Positions 51,439-60,072 of a stretch of 64,000 bases of DNA are shown here, piece by piece; the stretch's first letter is position 1, and every line of letters starts with the position of its first letter. Source of the stretch: Solimonas flava DSM 18980 (GTDB taxonomy: Bacteria; Pseudomonadota; Gammaproteobacteria; Nevskiales; Nevskiaceae); the NCBI RefSeq assembly GCF_000426685.1, contig NZ_AUFV01000003.1:186001-250000 (forward strand), read 5' to 3'. The notes under the pieces were generated by a model, which saw nothing but the letters and a program-made list of their open reading frames with translations, was not told the DNA's origin and made no database searches. The translations under genes and the position numbers were made by a program.

Positions 51439-51801
51439 TCAGGCCGCCGCTTCCGCCGGCAGCGCATCGCGGCGCTGGCTCCATTCGACCTGCCAGCCCT
51501 CGCGCTCCCAGCGCGCGATCCAAGCCTGCGCCAGCGCCTCCGCGTAGGTCTGGCCGAACTGCATGCGCAGGCGGCGCTGCTCGGTCCAGCGCATCCAGCG
51601 CTCGTCGGCCCCTTCGCAGACGCGCAGCCAGTGCTGGCCGGCGGCAGTGCGCGACACGATCACGGCGCGCGCGCCGTACGGCGCGGCGCCGTCGCGGGGC
51701 ATCAGCAGGGCGTTGAACACGAGCGTCTCGACGCGCTCGATCTGGGCGCTGAACTCGTCGTGCGAACCGTAGGCCGGCAGGATGTGCGGGGTCGTCTCCA
51801 T
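51439..51801 (-). CDS. Conserved hypothetical protein, 120 aa
   Basis: The 120-residue soluble protein starts METTPHILPAYGSHDEF. It contains FNALLMPRDGA, GARAVIVSRTAAGQHWLRV and a WMRWTEQRRLRMQFGQTYAEAL helix. It has no signal peptide or membrane segment. The codon pattern is like neighbouring genes and the start follows a GGAG-like sequence weakly. I do not recognise a family. Neighbours are repair (ATL) and isomerase-like (PhzF) genes on the same strand. Confidence 0.6.
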   Translation of the reverse strand: METTPHILPAYGSHDEFSAQIERVETLVFNALLMPRDGAAPYGARAVIVSRTAAGQHWLRVCEGADERWMRWTEQRRLRMQFGQTYAEALAQAWIARWEREGWQVEWSQRRDALPAEAAA

Positions 51802-51914
51802 GATGAGGTTTGCGGCCGGCGCACGTTGGCTTTGAGACCGCCGTTGTCGACAGCCCCTGTAAGAAAAAGTCTGATCGGGTTGTCGGCCGGCTCGCGGCCG
51901 ACTTGAGCCCGGCT

Positions 51915-52808
51915 TCAGACGGCGCCGAACGTGCCGTCGGCGATCAGCACGCTGTGGCCGCCGACGCGCACCGCGCTGACCTGACCGCCGACGCGGTCGG
52001 CGGCGATGTGCAGCACGCTCGGCCGGCCCATCTCGACGCCCTGGTGCAGGGTCCAGGCGTGCGTGCCGTCGCTGCCAGCCTCGCTGGCGAGCGCGCCGGC
52101 CAGCGCCGCCGCCGCCGAGCCGGTGGCCGGGTCCTCGGCGATGCCCATGTCGGTCGCGAACATGCGCGCGCGCAGCTCGCCCTCGTAGCCGCGCGCGTAG
52201 ACGTAGAACGACGAGGCCCAGGCGCCGGCGAAACGCTGGCGGGCACCGGCCGCGTCGAAGTCGACGGCGGCGAGCAGTTCCGGCGCGCGCAGCGGCACCA
52301 GCACGAAGGGCACGCCGCAGGACACGGCGCGCGGCGCCTCGGCGCCGCTGCCGAGATCGCCGGCTTCGAGGCCGAGCACGGCCGCGACCGCGCCGACGTC
52401 CGGCGCCGGCCCGTACTCCGGCAGCTTGGCGACGCTCAGCTCGGCATACATCGGCTCGCCGGGCGTGCGGCGCACGCGCACCGGCACCGGGCCGACGCCT
52501 TCCTCGAGCACGAAGCTGACCTCCGCGCCCTTCGGCGCCAGGCCGAGCTCGGCGAGCAGGCAGGCGGCGCCGACGGTCGGGTGGCCGGCGAACGGCAGCT
52601 CGCGCGCGGGCGTGAAGATGCGCACGCGGTGCAGCGCCTGCGGCAGCGTCGGCGCCAGCACGAACACGGTTTCGGAAAGATTGAACTCGCGGGCGATGCG
52701 CTGCATCTGCACGGCCGTCAGGGCATCGCCGCCGAACACCACGGCGAGCGGATTGCCGCCGAACGGCTGGGTCGTGAAAACGTCGAGCGTGTGGAAGCGC
52801 AGCGTCAT
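51915..52808 (-). CDS. PhzF-family isomerase-like protein
   Basis: The 297-residue protein has the two-fold beta-alpha hot-dog-like PhzF architecture. Key family residues are the catalytic Glu46 in NLSETVFV, the FAGHPTVGAA block near 73-82 and the C-terminal DPATGSAAAAL near 225. PhzF itself isomerises a phenazine precursor, but no phenazine genes are here, so the substrate is unknown. The ATG at 52808 starts the family-like MTLRFHTLDVFTTQPFGGNP. Confidence 0.9.
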   Translation of the reverse strand: MTLRFHTLDVFTTQPFGGNPLAVVFGGDALTAVQMQRIAREFNLSETVFVLAPTLPQALHRVRIFTPARELPFAGHPTVGAACLLAELGLAPKGAEVSFVLEEGVGPVPVRVRRTPGEPMYAELSVAKLPEYGPAPDVGAVAAVLGLEAGDLGSGAEAPRAVSCGVPFVLVPLRAPELLAAVDFDAAGARQRFAGAWASSFYVYARGYEGELRARMFATDMGIAEDPATGSAAAALAGALASEAGSDGTHAWTLHQGVEMGRPSVLHIAADRVGGQVSAVRVGGHSVLIADGTFGAV

Positions 52809-52848
52809 GGCAACACCTGGGGGCGGGGGAAACGGGCCGGCTATTGTC

Positions 52849-53376
52849 CTACGCCGCGCCTGAACCGCGCGAGTACGGCGCCAGCGCCTCGCGCCAGGCC
52901 TTGAGCTTGGCGTCACGCGGCTGGCCGGCATTGGCCGGGCTGGTCGACGGCAGCGTCTGCACGCGCAGGTCGGCGACCAGCGCCGGCGCCGCGCGCACGA
53001 CGTGCCGCGCGAACGCTTCGGCCGCCTTGCCGCCGTTCAGGCAGACGCATTCCAGCCGGCGATGCCGGCGCCGGAACGCGGCGAAATCGTTGCCGACCTC
53101 GCTGTCGCGCGCGATGTGGCCGTCGAGACTGCCGGGCCGCACGCAGGCGGCGAGCACGTCCCAGACGGCGACGCCGTGTTCCTGCAGGCGCGCCAGGCGC
53201 GCCGCGTACGGCAGCGCCGGCCCGGCGCCGAACAGCTCGCCCATGAACGGCCAGAACAGATTGCGCGGATGCGCGTAGTACTGTTGCGCGCGCAGCGACG
53301 CCTGTCCCGGCATCGAGCCGAGGATCAGGACGCGCGCGTCGGCGCGCGCGGCGGGCGGAAAACTCTCGCAGTGCAT
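52849..53376 (-). CDS. Hypoxanthine-DNA glycosylase (uracil-DNA glycosylase superfamily)
   Basis: The 175-residue enzyme matches the small deoxyinosine glycosylase family. Motif A lies in LILGSMPGQASL (about 17-28), the NLFWPFM helix at about 39-45 and the TSPAN motif near 148. It removes hypoxanthine from deaminated adenine in DNA. It precedes the PhzF gene on the same strand and may share a transcript with it (40-base gap). The opposite strand begins the cytochrome b561 operon. Confidence 0.88.
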   Translation of the reverse strand: MHCESFPPAARADARVLILGSMPGQASLRAQQYYAHPRNLFWPFMGELFGAGPALPYAARLARLQEHGVAVWDVLAACVRPGSLDGHIARDSEVGNDFAAFRRRHRRLECVCLNGGKAAEAFARHVVRAAPALVADLRVQTLPSTSPANAGQPRDAKLKAWREALAPYSRGSGAA

Positions 53377-53513
53377 GTGATGACCGGACTGTCAGTTGCG
53401 GCTTCGGAGTTTGGCTTATCGTTCAGGGTTCTTGAATGAGCCTGCCGAAAATCCTCGCTATCGGCGCGAGGCCGGCAGTTCTAGCATCGTCGCACTTCGA
53501 ATCGGGAGGCGGC

Positions 53514-54068
53514 ATGGCGACGGCACCGCGCACGCAGTACACGGCACCGGCCCAGCTCGGCCACTGGCTGGTCGTGCTGCTGATCGTCGCCGCCTACGCC
53601 GTGGCCTGGACCATGGTCGATCTGAAGCTGTCGCCGACCAAGCTCAGGCTTTTCAACTATCACAAGTGGATCGGCGTCACCGTGTTCGCGCTCGCCGCGC
53701 TGCGTCTGGCCTGGCGCCTCGGCCACCGCCCGCCGCCGCTGCCGGCGGGCATGGCGGCCTGGGAGCGGCAGGTCGCGGAGATCGCGCATCGTCTGCTCTA
53801 CCTGCTGATGTTCGCGGTGCCGCTGTCCGGCTGGCTGATGAGCTCGGCCAAGGGTTTCCAGACCGTCTACCTCGGCGTGCTGCCGATTCCCGACGCGCTC
53901 GGCAAGAACGCCGCGCTCGGCCAGGCGCTGACCGAGGTGCACGAGGCGCTGACCTGGCTGCTGCTGGCGCTGGTCGCGCTGCACGCGGCGGCGGCGCTCA
54001 AGCACCATTTCGTCGATCGCGACGACGTGCTGCGGCGCATGCTGCCGCAGTGGCGCCGCCGGTCCTGA
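53514..54068 (+). CDS. Cytochrome b561 (YceJ-type)
   Basis: The 184-residue protein has four membrane helices with haem-ligand histidines in LGHWLVVLL, FNYHKWIGV, VHEALTW and LHAAAALKHHF. The topology and the two following YceI genes match the yceJ-yceI arrangement of enterics. It probably passes electrons across the membrane to a quinone partner. GGGAGGCGGC is directly before the ATG at 53514; an upstream frame without such a site is rejected. Confidence 0.9.
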   Translation: MATAPRTQYTAPAQLGHWLVVLLIVAAYAVAWTMVDLKLSPTKLRLFNYHKWIGVTVFALAALRLAWRLGHRPPPLPAGMAAWERQVAEIAHRLLYLLMFAVPLSGWLMSSAKGFQTVYLGVLPIPDALGKNAALGQALTEVHEALTWLLLALVALHAAAALKHHFVDRDDVLRRMLPQWRRRS

Positions 54069-54086
54069 TCCAGAGGAGAACCGTTC

Positions 54087-54656
54087 ATGTCCCTGCACGT
54101 CCGTACCGCCGTCGCCGCCGGCCTGCTCGCCGTCTGTGGTCTCGCCCTGGCCACGCCGCGGCCGCTGGTCGCGGCCAAGAGCCGCATCGACTTCAGCGTC
54201 AAGGAAATGGGCGTCACCGTCTCCGGGCAGTTCCGCAAGTTCGAGGCGACGATCGATCTCGATCCGGCCCGGCCGGAAGCCTCGAAGGCCGAGGTCATCG
54301 TCGACATCGCCAGCCTGACGACCGGCGACGCCGATACCGACGCGATCGCCGTCGACAAGCCCTGGCTCGACAAGCTCGGCTTCCCGAAAGCGACGTTCAG
54401 GAGCACCGCGGTGAAAAGCCCGGCGCCGAACCGCTACGAAGTGAGCGGCGTGCTGACGATTCGCGGCAAGGCGCGCCCGATCGTCGTGCCGCTGACCACC
54501 GCCGCGCAGGCCGACGGCGGCCTGCTCGCGACCGGCGGCTTCTCGGTGCGCCGCTCCGATTTCGGCATCGGCGGCGGCGAATGGAACGAGGGCGACCTCG
54601 TCGCCGACGACGTCCCGGTCACGTTCAGCCTGACGCTCGGCCCGGCCGCGCGCTGA
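54087..54656 (+). CDS. Periplasmic YceI-family protein (copy 1)
   Basis: The 189-residue protein has a signal peptide (cleavage after GLALA) and a YceI lipocalin-like barrel: SRIDFSVKEMGVTVSGQFRKFEATIDLD (about 32-59) and a terminal SDFGIGGGEW block. YceI proteins bind a polyprenyl chain, probably quinone. It lies 18 bases after the cytochrome b561 gene and 42 before a second YceI, so the three act together. Confidence 0.9.
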   Translation: MSLHVRTAVAAGLLAVCGLALATPRPLVAAKSRIDFSVKEMGVTVSGQFRKFEATIDLDPARPEASKAEVIVDIASLTTGDADTDAIAVDKPWLDKLGFPKATFRSTAVKSPAPNRYEVSGVLTIRGKARPIVVPLTTAAQADGGLLATGGFSVRRSDFGIGGGEWNEGDLVADDVPVTFSLTLGPAAR

Positions 54657-54698
54657 CTCGCCATCTCATCCCCCCACGCGTTTCCCAGGAGTTCCCGC

Positions 54699-55262
54699 AT
54701 GAAGAAGATGCTCGTCGCCGCGCTGCTCGCCAGCGCCTCGTTCGCCGCCGCCGCGGCCGACACCTACGATCTGGAGCCGAACCACACGTTCCCGCGCTTC
54801 GCCATCAACCACCTCGGCTTCTCGACCTTCCACGGCCAGTTCAACAAGACCAGCGGCACGGCGACGATCGACCTCGCCAAGAAGACCGGCAGCGTCGACG
54901 TGACGATCGACGTCGCCTCGATCTCGACCGGCGTCGCCAAGCTCGATGAGCACCTGCAGACGCCGGACTTCTTCGACGTGGCCAAGTACCCGACGATCAC
55001 GTTCAAGTCGAGCCAGTTCAAGTTCGACGGCGGCAAGCTCGAGGAAGTCCGCGGCGAGCTGACCATGCACGGCGTCACCAGGCCGGTGACGCTGGAGGTC
55101 GAGAACTTCGTCTGCAAGGATCACCCGATGACCAAGAAGCCGGCCTGCGGCGCCGATCTCGAGGCCAAGATCAAGCGCTCCGACTGGGGTATCACGACCT
55201 ACGTGCCGGCGGTCGGCGACGAGGTGACGCTGTCGATCGAGGTCGAGGCGGTGAAGAAGTAA
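54699..55262 (+). CDS. Periplasmic YceI-family protein (copy 2)
   Basis: The 187-residue protein has a signal peptide (cleavage after AAA-D near 20) and the canonical YceI pattern: DLEPNHTFPRFAINHLGFSTFHGQFNKTSG (about 24-53), FDVAKYPTITFKS near 91 and SDWGITTYVPAVGDEV near the C-terminus. It has the canonical cysteine pair (C144/C151) of E. coli-type YceI. It shares little with copy 1 beyond the fold, so the two paralogues are old. A strong terminator follows. Confidence 0.92.
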   Translation: MKKMLVAALLASASFAAAAADTYDLEPNHTFPRFAINHLGFSTFHGQFNKTSGTATIDLAKKTGSVDVTIDVASISTGVAKLDEHLQTPDFFDVAKYPTITFKSSQFKFDGGKLEEVRGELTMHGVTRPVTLEVENFVCKDHPMTKKPACGADLEAKIKRSDWGITTYVPAVGDEVTLSIEVEAVKK

Positions 55263-55285
55263 GGCTGCGATCGGCGGCAGGCAAG

Positions 55286-55312
55286 GGGCGCGTCGCAGGA
55301 CGCGCCCTTTTT
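55286..55312 (+). terminator. Rho-independent terminator of the b561-YceI operon
   Basis: GGGCGCGTC and GACGCGCCC form a 9-bp perfect stem around GCAG, followed by TTTTT, 23 bases after the YceI stop. Confidence 0.92.
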
Positions 55313-55328
55313 GCTGCGCGGCGCGCGC

Positions 55329-55619
55329 CTACATGAACTTGCCGCCGACGATCTTGCCGTCGCCGCCGAGCTCGGCGAAGTAGCGGCTGTTGTTGGTGCG
55401 GAACTCGCGGGTCGCGATCTGGCCCGGCAGCACGAGCGTGACGTCCGGGTAGGCCTTGCGGAACTGCTCCGGCGTCGGATGGGTGCCGATGAAGCGGTGG
55501 AACGCGTCCAGATCGGTGACGTGGCCCGGCACGGGCTTGGGGTCGCTCATCGTCGTGTGCTGGCAGGCGGCGGCCAGCGTCGCGACACTGATGAAAGCGG
55601 CGCAGAGCAGGCGGCGCAT
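55329..55619 (-). CDS. Small lipoprotein-like secreted protein
   Basis: The 96-residue product has a hydrophobic signal (RRLLCAAFISVATLAAAC) with a lipobox-like Cys19, so it may be a lipoprotein. The mature part reads FHRFIGTHPTPEQFRKAYPDVTLVLPGQIATREFRTNNSRYFAEL. This pattern is found in small hypothetical periplasmic proteins. GGAGAA lies six bases before the ATG at 55619. It is divergent from the M1 aminopeptidase. The function is unknown. Confidence 0.7.
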   Translation of the reverse strand: MRRLLCAAFISVATLAAACQHTTMSDPKPVPGHVTDLDAFHRFIGTHPTPEQFRKAYPDVTLVLPGQIATREFRTNNSRYFAELGGDGKIVGGKFM

Positions 55620-55745
55620 GCGGATTCTCCAGGAACGTTCGGGACCGCGCCGAGTATGCGCGCAGCCTGCGGCCCGGGAAAACCCCGGCGCGGACACGGC
55701 ACGGCTTCGCTAAGATCGGCCGCTTCCCCCGTCAGGCCTGATGCC

Positions 55746-57620
55746 ATGTTCCGCCTTCTCAAGCCCGCGGCCCTGAGCGCCGCCCTGCTGTCCGGACCCG
55801 CCATGTCGACTATCGCGTTGCCCGAGGCTGCGCAGCGCAGCGATCCGCATTCGTACGCCAACACGCAGGACTTCCGCACCCGCGACCTGGCGCTCGATCT
55901 CGACGTCGACTTCGAGCACCGCGTGCTGCGCGGCACCGCCGAGCTGACGCTCGAGCGCGTCAACCCGAAGGCCGACACGCTGGTGCTCGACACCCGCGAC
56001 CTCGATGTCGGCGCCGTCGAGGCCGGCCACGACGGCACGCTGGCGAAGACCGCGTTCAAGCTGGCGCCGCACGATCCGGTGCTCGGCAGCGCGCTCGTCA
56101 TCCACATGCCGAAGGGCGCCGACCGGGTGCGCGTGCACTACGCGACGCAGCCGCAGGCATCCGGCCTGCAGTGGCTGACGCCGGCGCAGACCGCCGGCCA
56201 GAAGCATCCGCTGCTGTTCAGCCAGTCGCAGGCGATCCACGCGCGCAGCTGGATTCCGCTGCAGGACACGCCGCAGGTGCGGCAGACCTACAGCGCGCAC
56301 ATCACCACGCCGAAGAACCTGCGCGCGGTGATGAGCGCCGACAATGATCCGCAGGCGCCGCTGTCCGGCGCGTATCGCTTCAAGATGCCGCAGCGCATTC
56401 CCTCGTACCTGATCGCGCTCGCGGTCGGCGATCTGGCGTTCCGCGCGACCGGTCCGCGCACCGGCGTCTACGCCGATCCGGGCGTGGTCGACGCCGCGGC
56501 CCGCGAGTTCGAGGACACCGAGAAGATGCTGGAGCGCTGCGAGGCGCTGTACGGTCCGTACCGCTGGGGCCGCTACGACCTGCTGATCCTGCCGCCGAGC
56601 TTTCCGTACGGCGGCATGGAGAACCCGCGCCTGACTTTCGCCTCGCCGACCGTGATCGCCGGCGACAAGTCGCTGGTCTCGCTGGTCGCGCACGAAATGG
56701 CGCACTCCTGGTCCGGCAACCTCGTCACCAACGCGACCTGGGCCGACATCTGGCTCAACGAGGGCTTCACCGAGCACGCGACCTTCCGCATCGTCGAAGA
56801 GGTCTACGGCCGCGACGCCGCGCAGCAGGAGCGCGTGCTGTCGGCGCGCCGCCTGCAGGCGGAACTGGCCGAGACCGCGCGCGACGACGACAAGACGCTG
56901 ACGCCGGATCTGGTCGGCCGCGATCCGGACGACGGCCTGTCCGGCGTGCCGTACGCGCGCGGCAGCCTGTTCCTCGATTACCTCGAAGCCAAGTTCTCGC
57001 GGCCGGTGATCGACGGCTTCCTCAACGGCTGGTTCAACAGCCACGCGTTCCAGAGCGTGCGCACCGCCGACTTCGTCGCTTACCTGCACGAGCAGCTGAT
57101 GGCGCAGAAGCCGGGCCTGCTCAGCGAGGCCGAGCTCGACGCCTGGCTGCACCAGCCCACGATGCCGGCCGACACGGTCTGGCCGAAGTCGGACGCCTTC
57201 GACCGGGTCGACGTGCAGCGCCAGGCCTGGCTCGCCGGCCAGACGCCGGCCGCGGCGCTCGACACCAAGGGCTGGACCACGCATCAGTGGCAGTACTTCA
57301 TCGACACGCTGCCGACGCTGTCGGCGGCGCAGCTCGACCAACTCGATGCGGCGTTCGGCTTCTCGAAGACGCGCAATCAGATCATCGCCAGCCACTGGTG
57401 GAAGCAGTGCCTCGCCAACCATTACGCGAAGGCCGACGCCGGCGTCGAGCAGTACCTCGGCGCGGTCGGCCGCATGCTGCTGATCATGCCGCTGTACCGC
57501 GAGATGGCGAAGACGCCGGACGGTCTGGTGCGCGCGAAAGCCATCTACGCGAAGTGGAAAGACCGCTATCACCCGATCGCGCAGGACGCGATCGAGAAGA
57601 CGCTCGCCCGGGCCGGTTGA
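55746..57620 (+). CDS. M1-family aminopeptidase (leukotriene A4 hydrolase-like)
   Basis: The 624-residue enzyme has a signal-like N-terminus and the M1 architecture: N-terminal beta domain, GGMENPRLTF exopeptidase motif near 289, zinc motif HEMAHSW (His316) with Glu 19 residues later in NEGFTEH, and a C-terminal helical domain. The C-terminal LTA4H_C-type domain makes it resemble the LTA4H subgroup. It removes N-terminal residues from peptides. The ATG at 55746 is the first in frame after the gap; another lies at 55803. Confidence 0.92.
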   Translation: MFRLLKPAALSAALLSGPAMSTIALPEAAQRSDPHSYANTQDFRTRDLALDLDVDFEHRVLRGTAELTLERVNPKADTLVLDTRDLDVGAVEAGHDGTLAKTAFKLAPHDPVLGSALVIHMPKGADRVRVHYATQPQASGLQWLTPAQTAGQKHPLLFSQSQAIHARSWIPLQDTPQVRQTYSAHITTPKNLRAVMSADNDPQAPLSGAYRFKMPQRIPSYLIALAVGDLAFRATGPRTGVYADPGVVDAAAREFEDTEKMLERCEALYGPYRWGRYDLLILPPSFPYGGMENPRLTFASPTVIAGDKSLVSLVAHEMAHSWSGNLVTNATWADIWLNEGFTEHATFRIVEEVYGRDAAQQERVLSARRLQAELAETARDDDKTLTPDLVGRDPDDGLSGVPYARGSLFLDYLEAKFSRPVIDGFLNGWFNSHAFQSVRTADFVAYLHEQLMAQKPGLLSEAELDAWLHQPTMPADTVWPKSDAFDRVDVQRQAWLAGQTPAAALDTKGWTTHQWQYFIDTLPTLSAAQLDQLDAAFGFSKTRNQIIASHWWKQCLANHYAKADAGVEQYLGAVGRMLLIMPLYREMAKTPDGLVRAKAIYAKWKDRYHPIAQDAIEKTLARAG

Positions 57621-57646
57621 AACGGCCGCGGTAGCGGCTGCGGTAC

Positions 57647-57675
57647 ACGACGGCGCCGGCGGGCGCCGTCGTCGT
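57647..57675 (+). terminator. Likely terminator between convergent genes
   Basis: ACGACGGCGCC and GGCGCCGTCGT form a perfect 11-bp stem around GGCG, followed by a short T-run. It lies 26 bases after the M1 stop and 20 bases before the convergent EamA stop, so it may serve both directions. Confidence 0.7.
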
Positions 57676-57694
57676 TTCCGGCCTGCGCCGGACC

Positions 57695-58579
57695 TCAGTC
57701 GCGGCGGCGCGCGCGCTGCGCGAGCCAGGGATGCACGAGCACCGAGGCGAGCAGGATCGCCGCGCCGGCGTAGAACGAAGCGCCGAGCTCGCGCTGCTCG
57801 CCGAACAGCAGCGCGGCGAGGATGATCGCGTACAGCGGCTCGAGGTTGACGGCGAGCTGGGCCGCGAACGCCGTCAGCCGGCGCAGCGCGAACAGGTAGA
57901 TCGTGAACGGGGTCAGCGTGCAGCAGACGACCAGGATCGCCAGCAGCAGCGCGTCGCGCGCACCCGGCACGTGCAGCAGGCTCGACAGCCCGCCGAACAG
58001 CGGTGCGAGCAGCGTCAGCGAGGCGCCGCCGACGCCGAGCTCGATCGCCGTCACCACGACCGGATCGGCGCGCTCGACGTAGCGCTTGTTGAACGAGCCG
58101 AAGACCGCCACCAGCAGCGCCGACAGCGCGCCGACCGCGAAGCCGGCGAGCATGCCCGGCGGCACGCCGCCGGCGACCAGCGCGACGCCGGGCACGGCGG
58201 CGAGACCGACGACCAGTTCGCGCAGGTCGGGGCGCCGCTGCGCGACCACCGGCTCGATCAGCGCGAGGAACACCGGCGCCAGCGCCAGGCAGGTCGCCGC
58301 CACCGAGGCGTTGGCGAGCTTGATCGCAGCGTAGAACGTGAACCAGTGCAGCGCGACGATCACGCCGATGCCGGCGTAGGTGGCGAGCAGGCGCCGCGGC
58401 AGCGCCAGCAGGCCGCGCCAGACGCGCGGCACCAGCAGCAGGATCGCCGCGACCATCAGCATGCGCCACCACACCAGCGCCAGCGCCGGCATCGAGATCG
58501 CCTTGCCGAGGATCGGCGTGAAGCCCCAGAGCAGGACGCAGAAATGGATTTGCAGCTGGGCTTTGAGGGAGGGCGACAT
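57695..58579 (-). CDS. EamA-family (DMT) transporter
   Basis: The 294-residue membrane protein has ten hydrophobic segments forming two EamA repeats (about 7-140 and 148-285), with HFCVLLWGFTPILGKAI opening the first. Substrates of such drug/metabolite transporters range from amino acids to nucleotides; this one cannot be assigned. The frame extends far upstream, but the ATG at 58579 (MSPSLKAQLQIHF) starts the first helix. It is convergent with the M1 gene. Confidence 0.88.
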   Translation of the reverse strand: MSPSLKAQLQIHFCVLLWGFTPILGKAISMPALALVWWRMLMVAAILLLVPRVWRGLLALPRRLLATYAGIGVIVALHWFTFYAAIKLANASVAATCLALAPVFLALIEPVVAQRRPDLRELVVGLAAVPGVALVAGGVPPGMLAGFAVGALSALLVAVFGSFNKRYVERADPVVVTAIELGVGGASLTLLAPLFGGLSSLLHVPGARDALLLAILVVCCTLTPFTIYLFALRRLTAFAAQLAVNLEPLYAIILAALLFGEQRELGASFYAGAAILLASVLVHPWLAQRARRRD

Positions 58580-58791
58580 GGCGGAGCCCGCGGACAGGGC
58601 GCGCAGCTTGCCGCGTCGGCCGGCGCTTGAAAAGGCCGGCGTCGCGACAGCGCGTACCGCTATCGGTCCCGGCCGGCCCGGGCGGGCGGCGCCGCGCTCA
58701 GTCAGGCGCGTCGGCGCCGGCGCGGGTGACGCCGCCTCAATCGGCGCCGCGAGGCGACGAACCCGGGGCGGCGCGCGCCGCCAGCGCGAAC

Positions 58792-59388
58792 TCAGAAATC
58801 GCCGTAGCGGCGGCGACGGCGGCTCTGCATCAGCCACGGCAGCAAGAGGCCGAGCACGACGCCGCCGCTGAGCAGGCCGGCGCCGGTCAGCAGCGTGGCA
58901 CGCCGCGCGCGCTCCTGGTCGAACTGCTGGCGCAGCGCCTGGCTCGCCTGCTCCTTGGCGGCGAGCTCCGCCTTCAGGCGCGTGTTGTCCTGCGCCAGCT
59001 CGAAGGCCGGGCGCGCCTTGTCGAGCTGCGCCTTGGCCGCGCCCAGCTCGGCCTGCAGCGACTTGATCTGATTCTGTGCGGTATCGAGATCGGCCTTCAG
59101 CTGCGCGACGCGATCCTTGGCGGCCGGCTGCGCCGACAGGTAGCGCGCCGTCATCCAGCCTTCGCGGCCGTCCGTGGTGCGGACGCGTGCGAAGCTGTCG
59201 GGGCCGAGCGTTTCGAGCACCGTGACTTTCTGGCCGCTGCGCAGGCTGCCGAGCGAACCGGCATCGTTGCGCGGCGCTTCGCGCAGCACCACGGCGATGT
59301 CATCGGAGATGAATTGCGTGGTGCCGGACTGGGCATGCACGAGCGGCGCCGCGATCAGCAGCGCGAGAGAGAGAAGCGAGCGATTCAT
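58792..59388 (-). CDS. TIGR04211-type SH3 domain/coiled-coil membrane protein (YgiM-like)
   Basis: The 198-residue protein has a signal peptide, a bacterial SH3 domain (about 22-85, with FISDDIAVVLREAPRNDAGSLGSLRSGQKVTVLE), a coiled coil (about 95-162) and a C-terminal membrane helix (about 168-187) followed by an RRRRYGDF tail. This is the YgiM/TIGR04211 design. Its role in envelope maintenance is unclear. The start has no neighbouring gene; about 210 bases separate it from the EamA gene. Confidence 0.88.
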   Translation of the reverse strand: MNRSLLSLALLIAAPLVHAQSGTTQFISDDIAVVLREAPRNDAGSLGSLRSGQKVTVLETLGPDSFARVRTTDGREGWMTARYLSAQPAAKDRVAQLKADLDTAQNQIKSLQAELGAAKAQLDKARPAFELAQDNTRLKAELAAKEQASQALRQQFDQERARRATLLTGAGLLSGGVVLGLLLPWLMQSRRRRRYGDF

Positions 59389-59483
59389 GGCGGATCGAGT
59401 CTAGCAACGCGATCCCGCAGTGAACACCCGCACGCGCGCCTGCCGCTTCAGCCGCGATTCAGCTTCGCGGCGCGACCGCGCGT

Positions 59484-59936
59484 TCAGTTGCGCTGCGCGC
59501 GCCGCTGGCCGGCCGCTGCGAAGCGACGCTGTTCCTCGGGCGTCTGCGGCACGAGCGGCGGCACCGCTTGCGGCTCGCCCTGCTCGTTGACTGCGACCAT
59601 CGTGAAGAAGCAGCTGTTGGCGTGGCGCACGACATCCTTGCGGATGTTTTCGGTGATGACCTTGATGCCGACCTCCATCGAGGTGCGGCCGGTGTAGTTC
59701 ACCGAGGCGAGGAAGGTGACGAGCTCGCCGACGTGGATCGGCTGGCGGAACATGACGCGGTCGACGGAAAGCGTGACGACGTAGCTGCCGGCGTAGCGGC
59801 TGGCGCAGGCGTAGGCGACCTGATCGAGCAGCTTGAGGATGTGCCCGCCGTGCACGTTGCCGGAGAAGTTCACCATGTCCGGCGTCATCAGCACGGTCAT
59901 CGTCAGTTGATGCTTGGGCAAGTCCATGGTTCGCAT
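59484..59936 (-). CDS. Acyl-CoA thioesterase (YciA-type hot-dog)
   Basis: The 150-residue hot-dog-fold protein carries the GNVHGGHILKLLDQVAYACASRYAG block (about 26-50), with the catalytic Asp/active-site helix of the YciA/ACOT group. The SCFFTMVAV strand lies near 108. It hydrolyses acyl-CoA to free acid. The likely start is the ATG at 59936, with one three codons later also possible. It is downstream of aceF, 136 bases away. Confidence 0.88.
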   Translation of the reverse strand: MRTMDLPKHQLTMTVLMTPDMVNFSGNVHGGHILKLLDQVAYACASRYAGSYVVTLSVDRVMFRQPIHVGELVTFLASVNYTGRTSMEVGIKVITENIRKDVVRHANSCFFTMVAVNEQGEPQAVPPLVPQTPEEQRRFAAAGQRRAQRN

Positions 59937-60072
59937 TCTTCGCTGTCTGCTGTTGGCCGATCGGCTGGCCGATCGCGGTGCAAGAAACGAACCACGGCTT
60001 CATGTCGGCCGCGGCGCAAGGCGCGCGCCGGCAGCCGGACCGTCCATCGAGCCGTGGTTCTCGCCGCGCGCT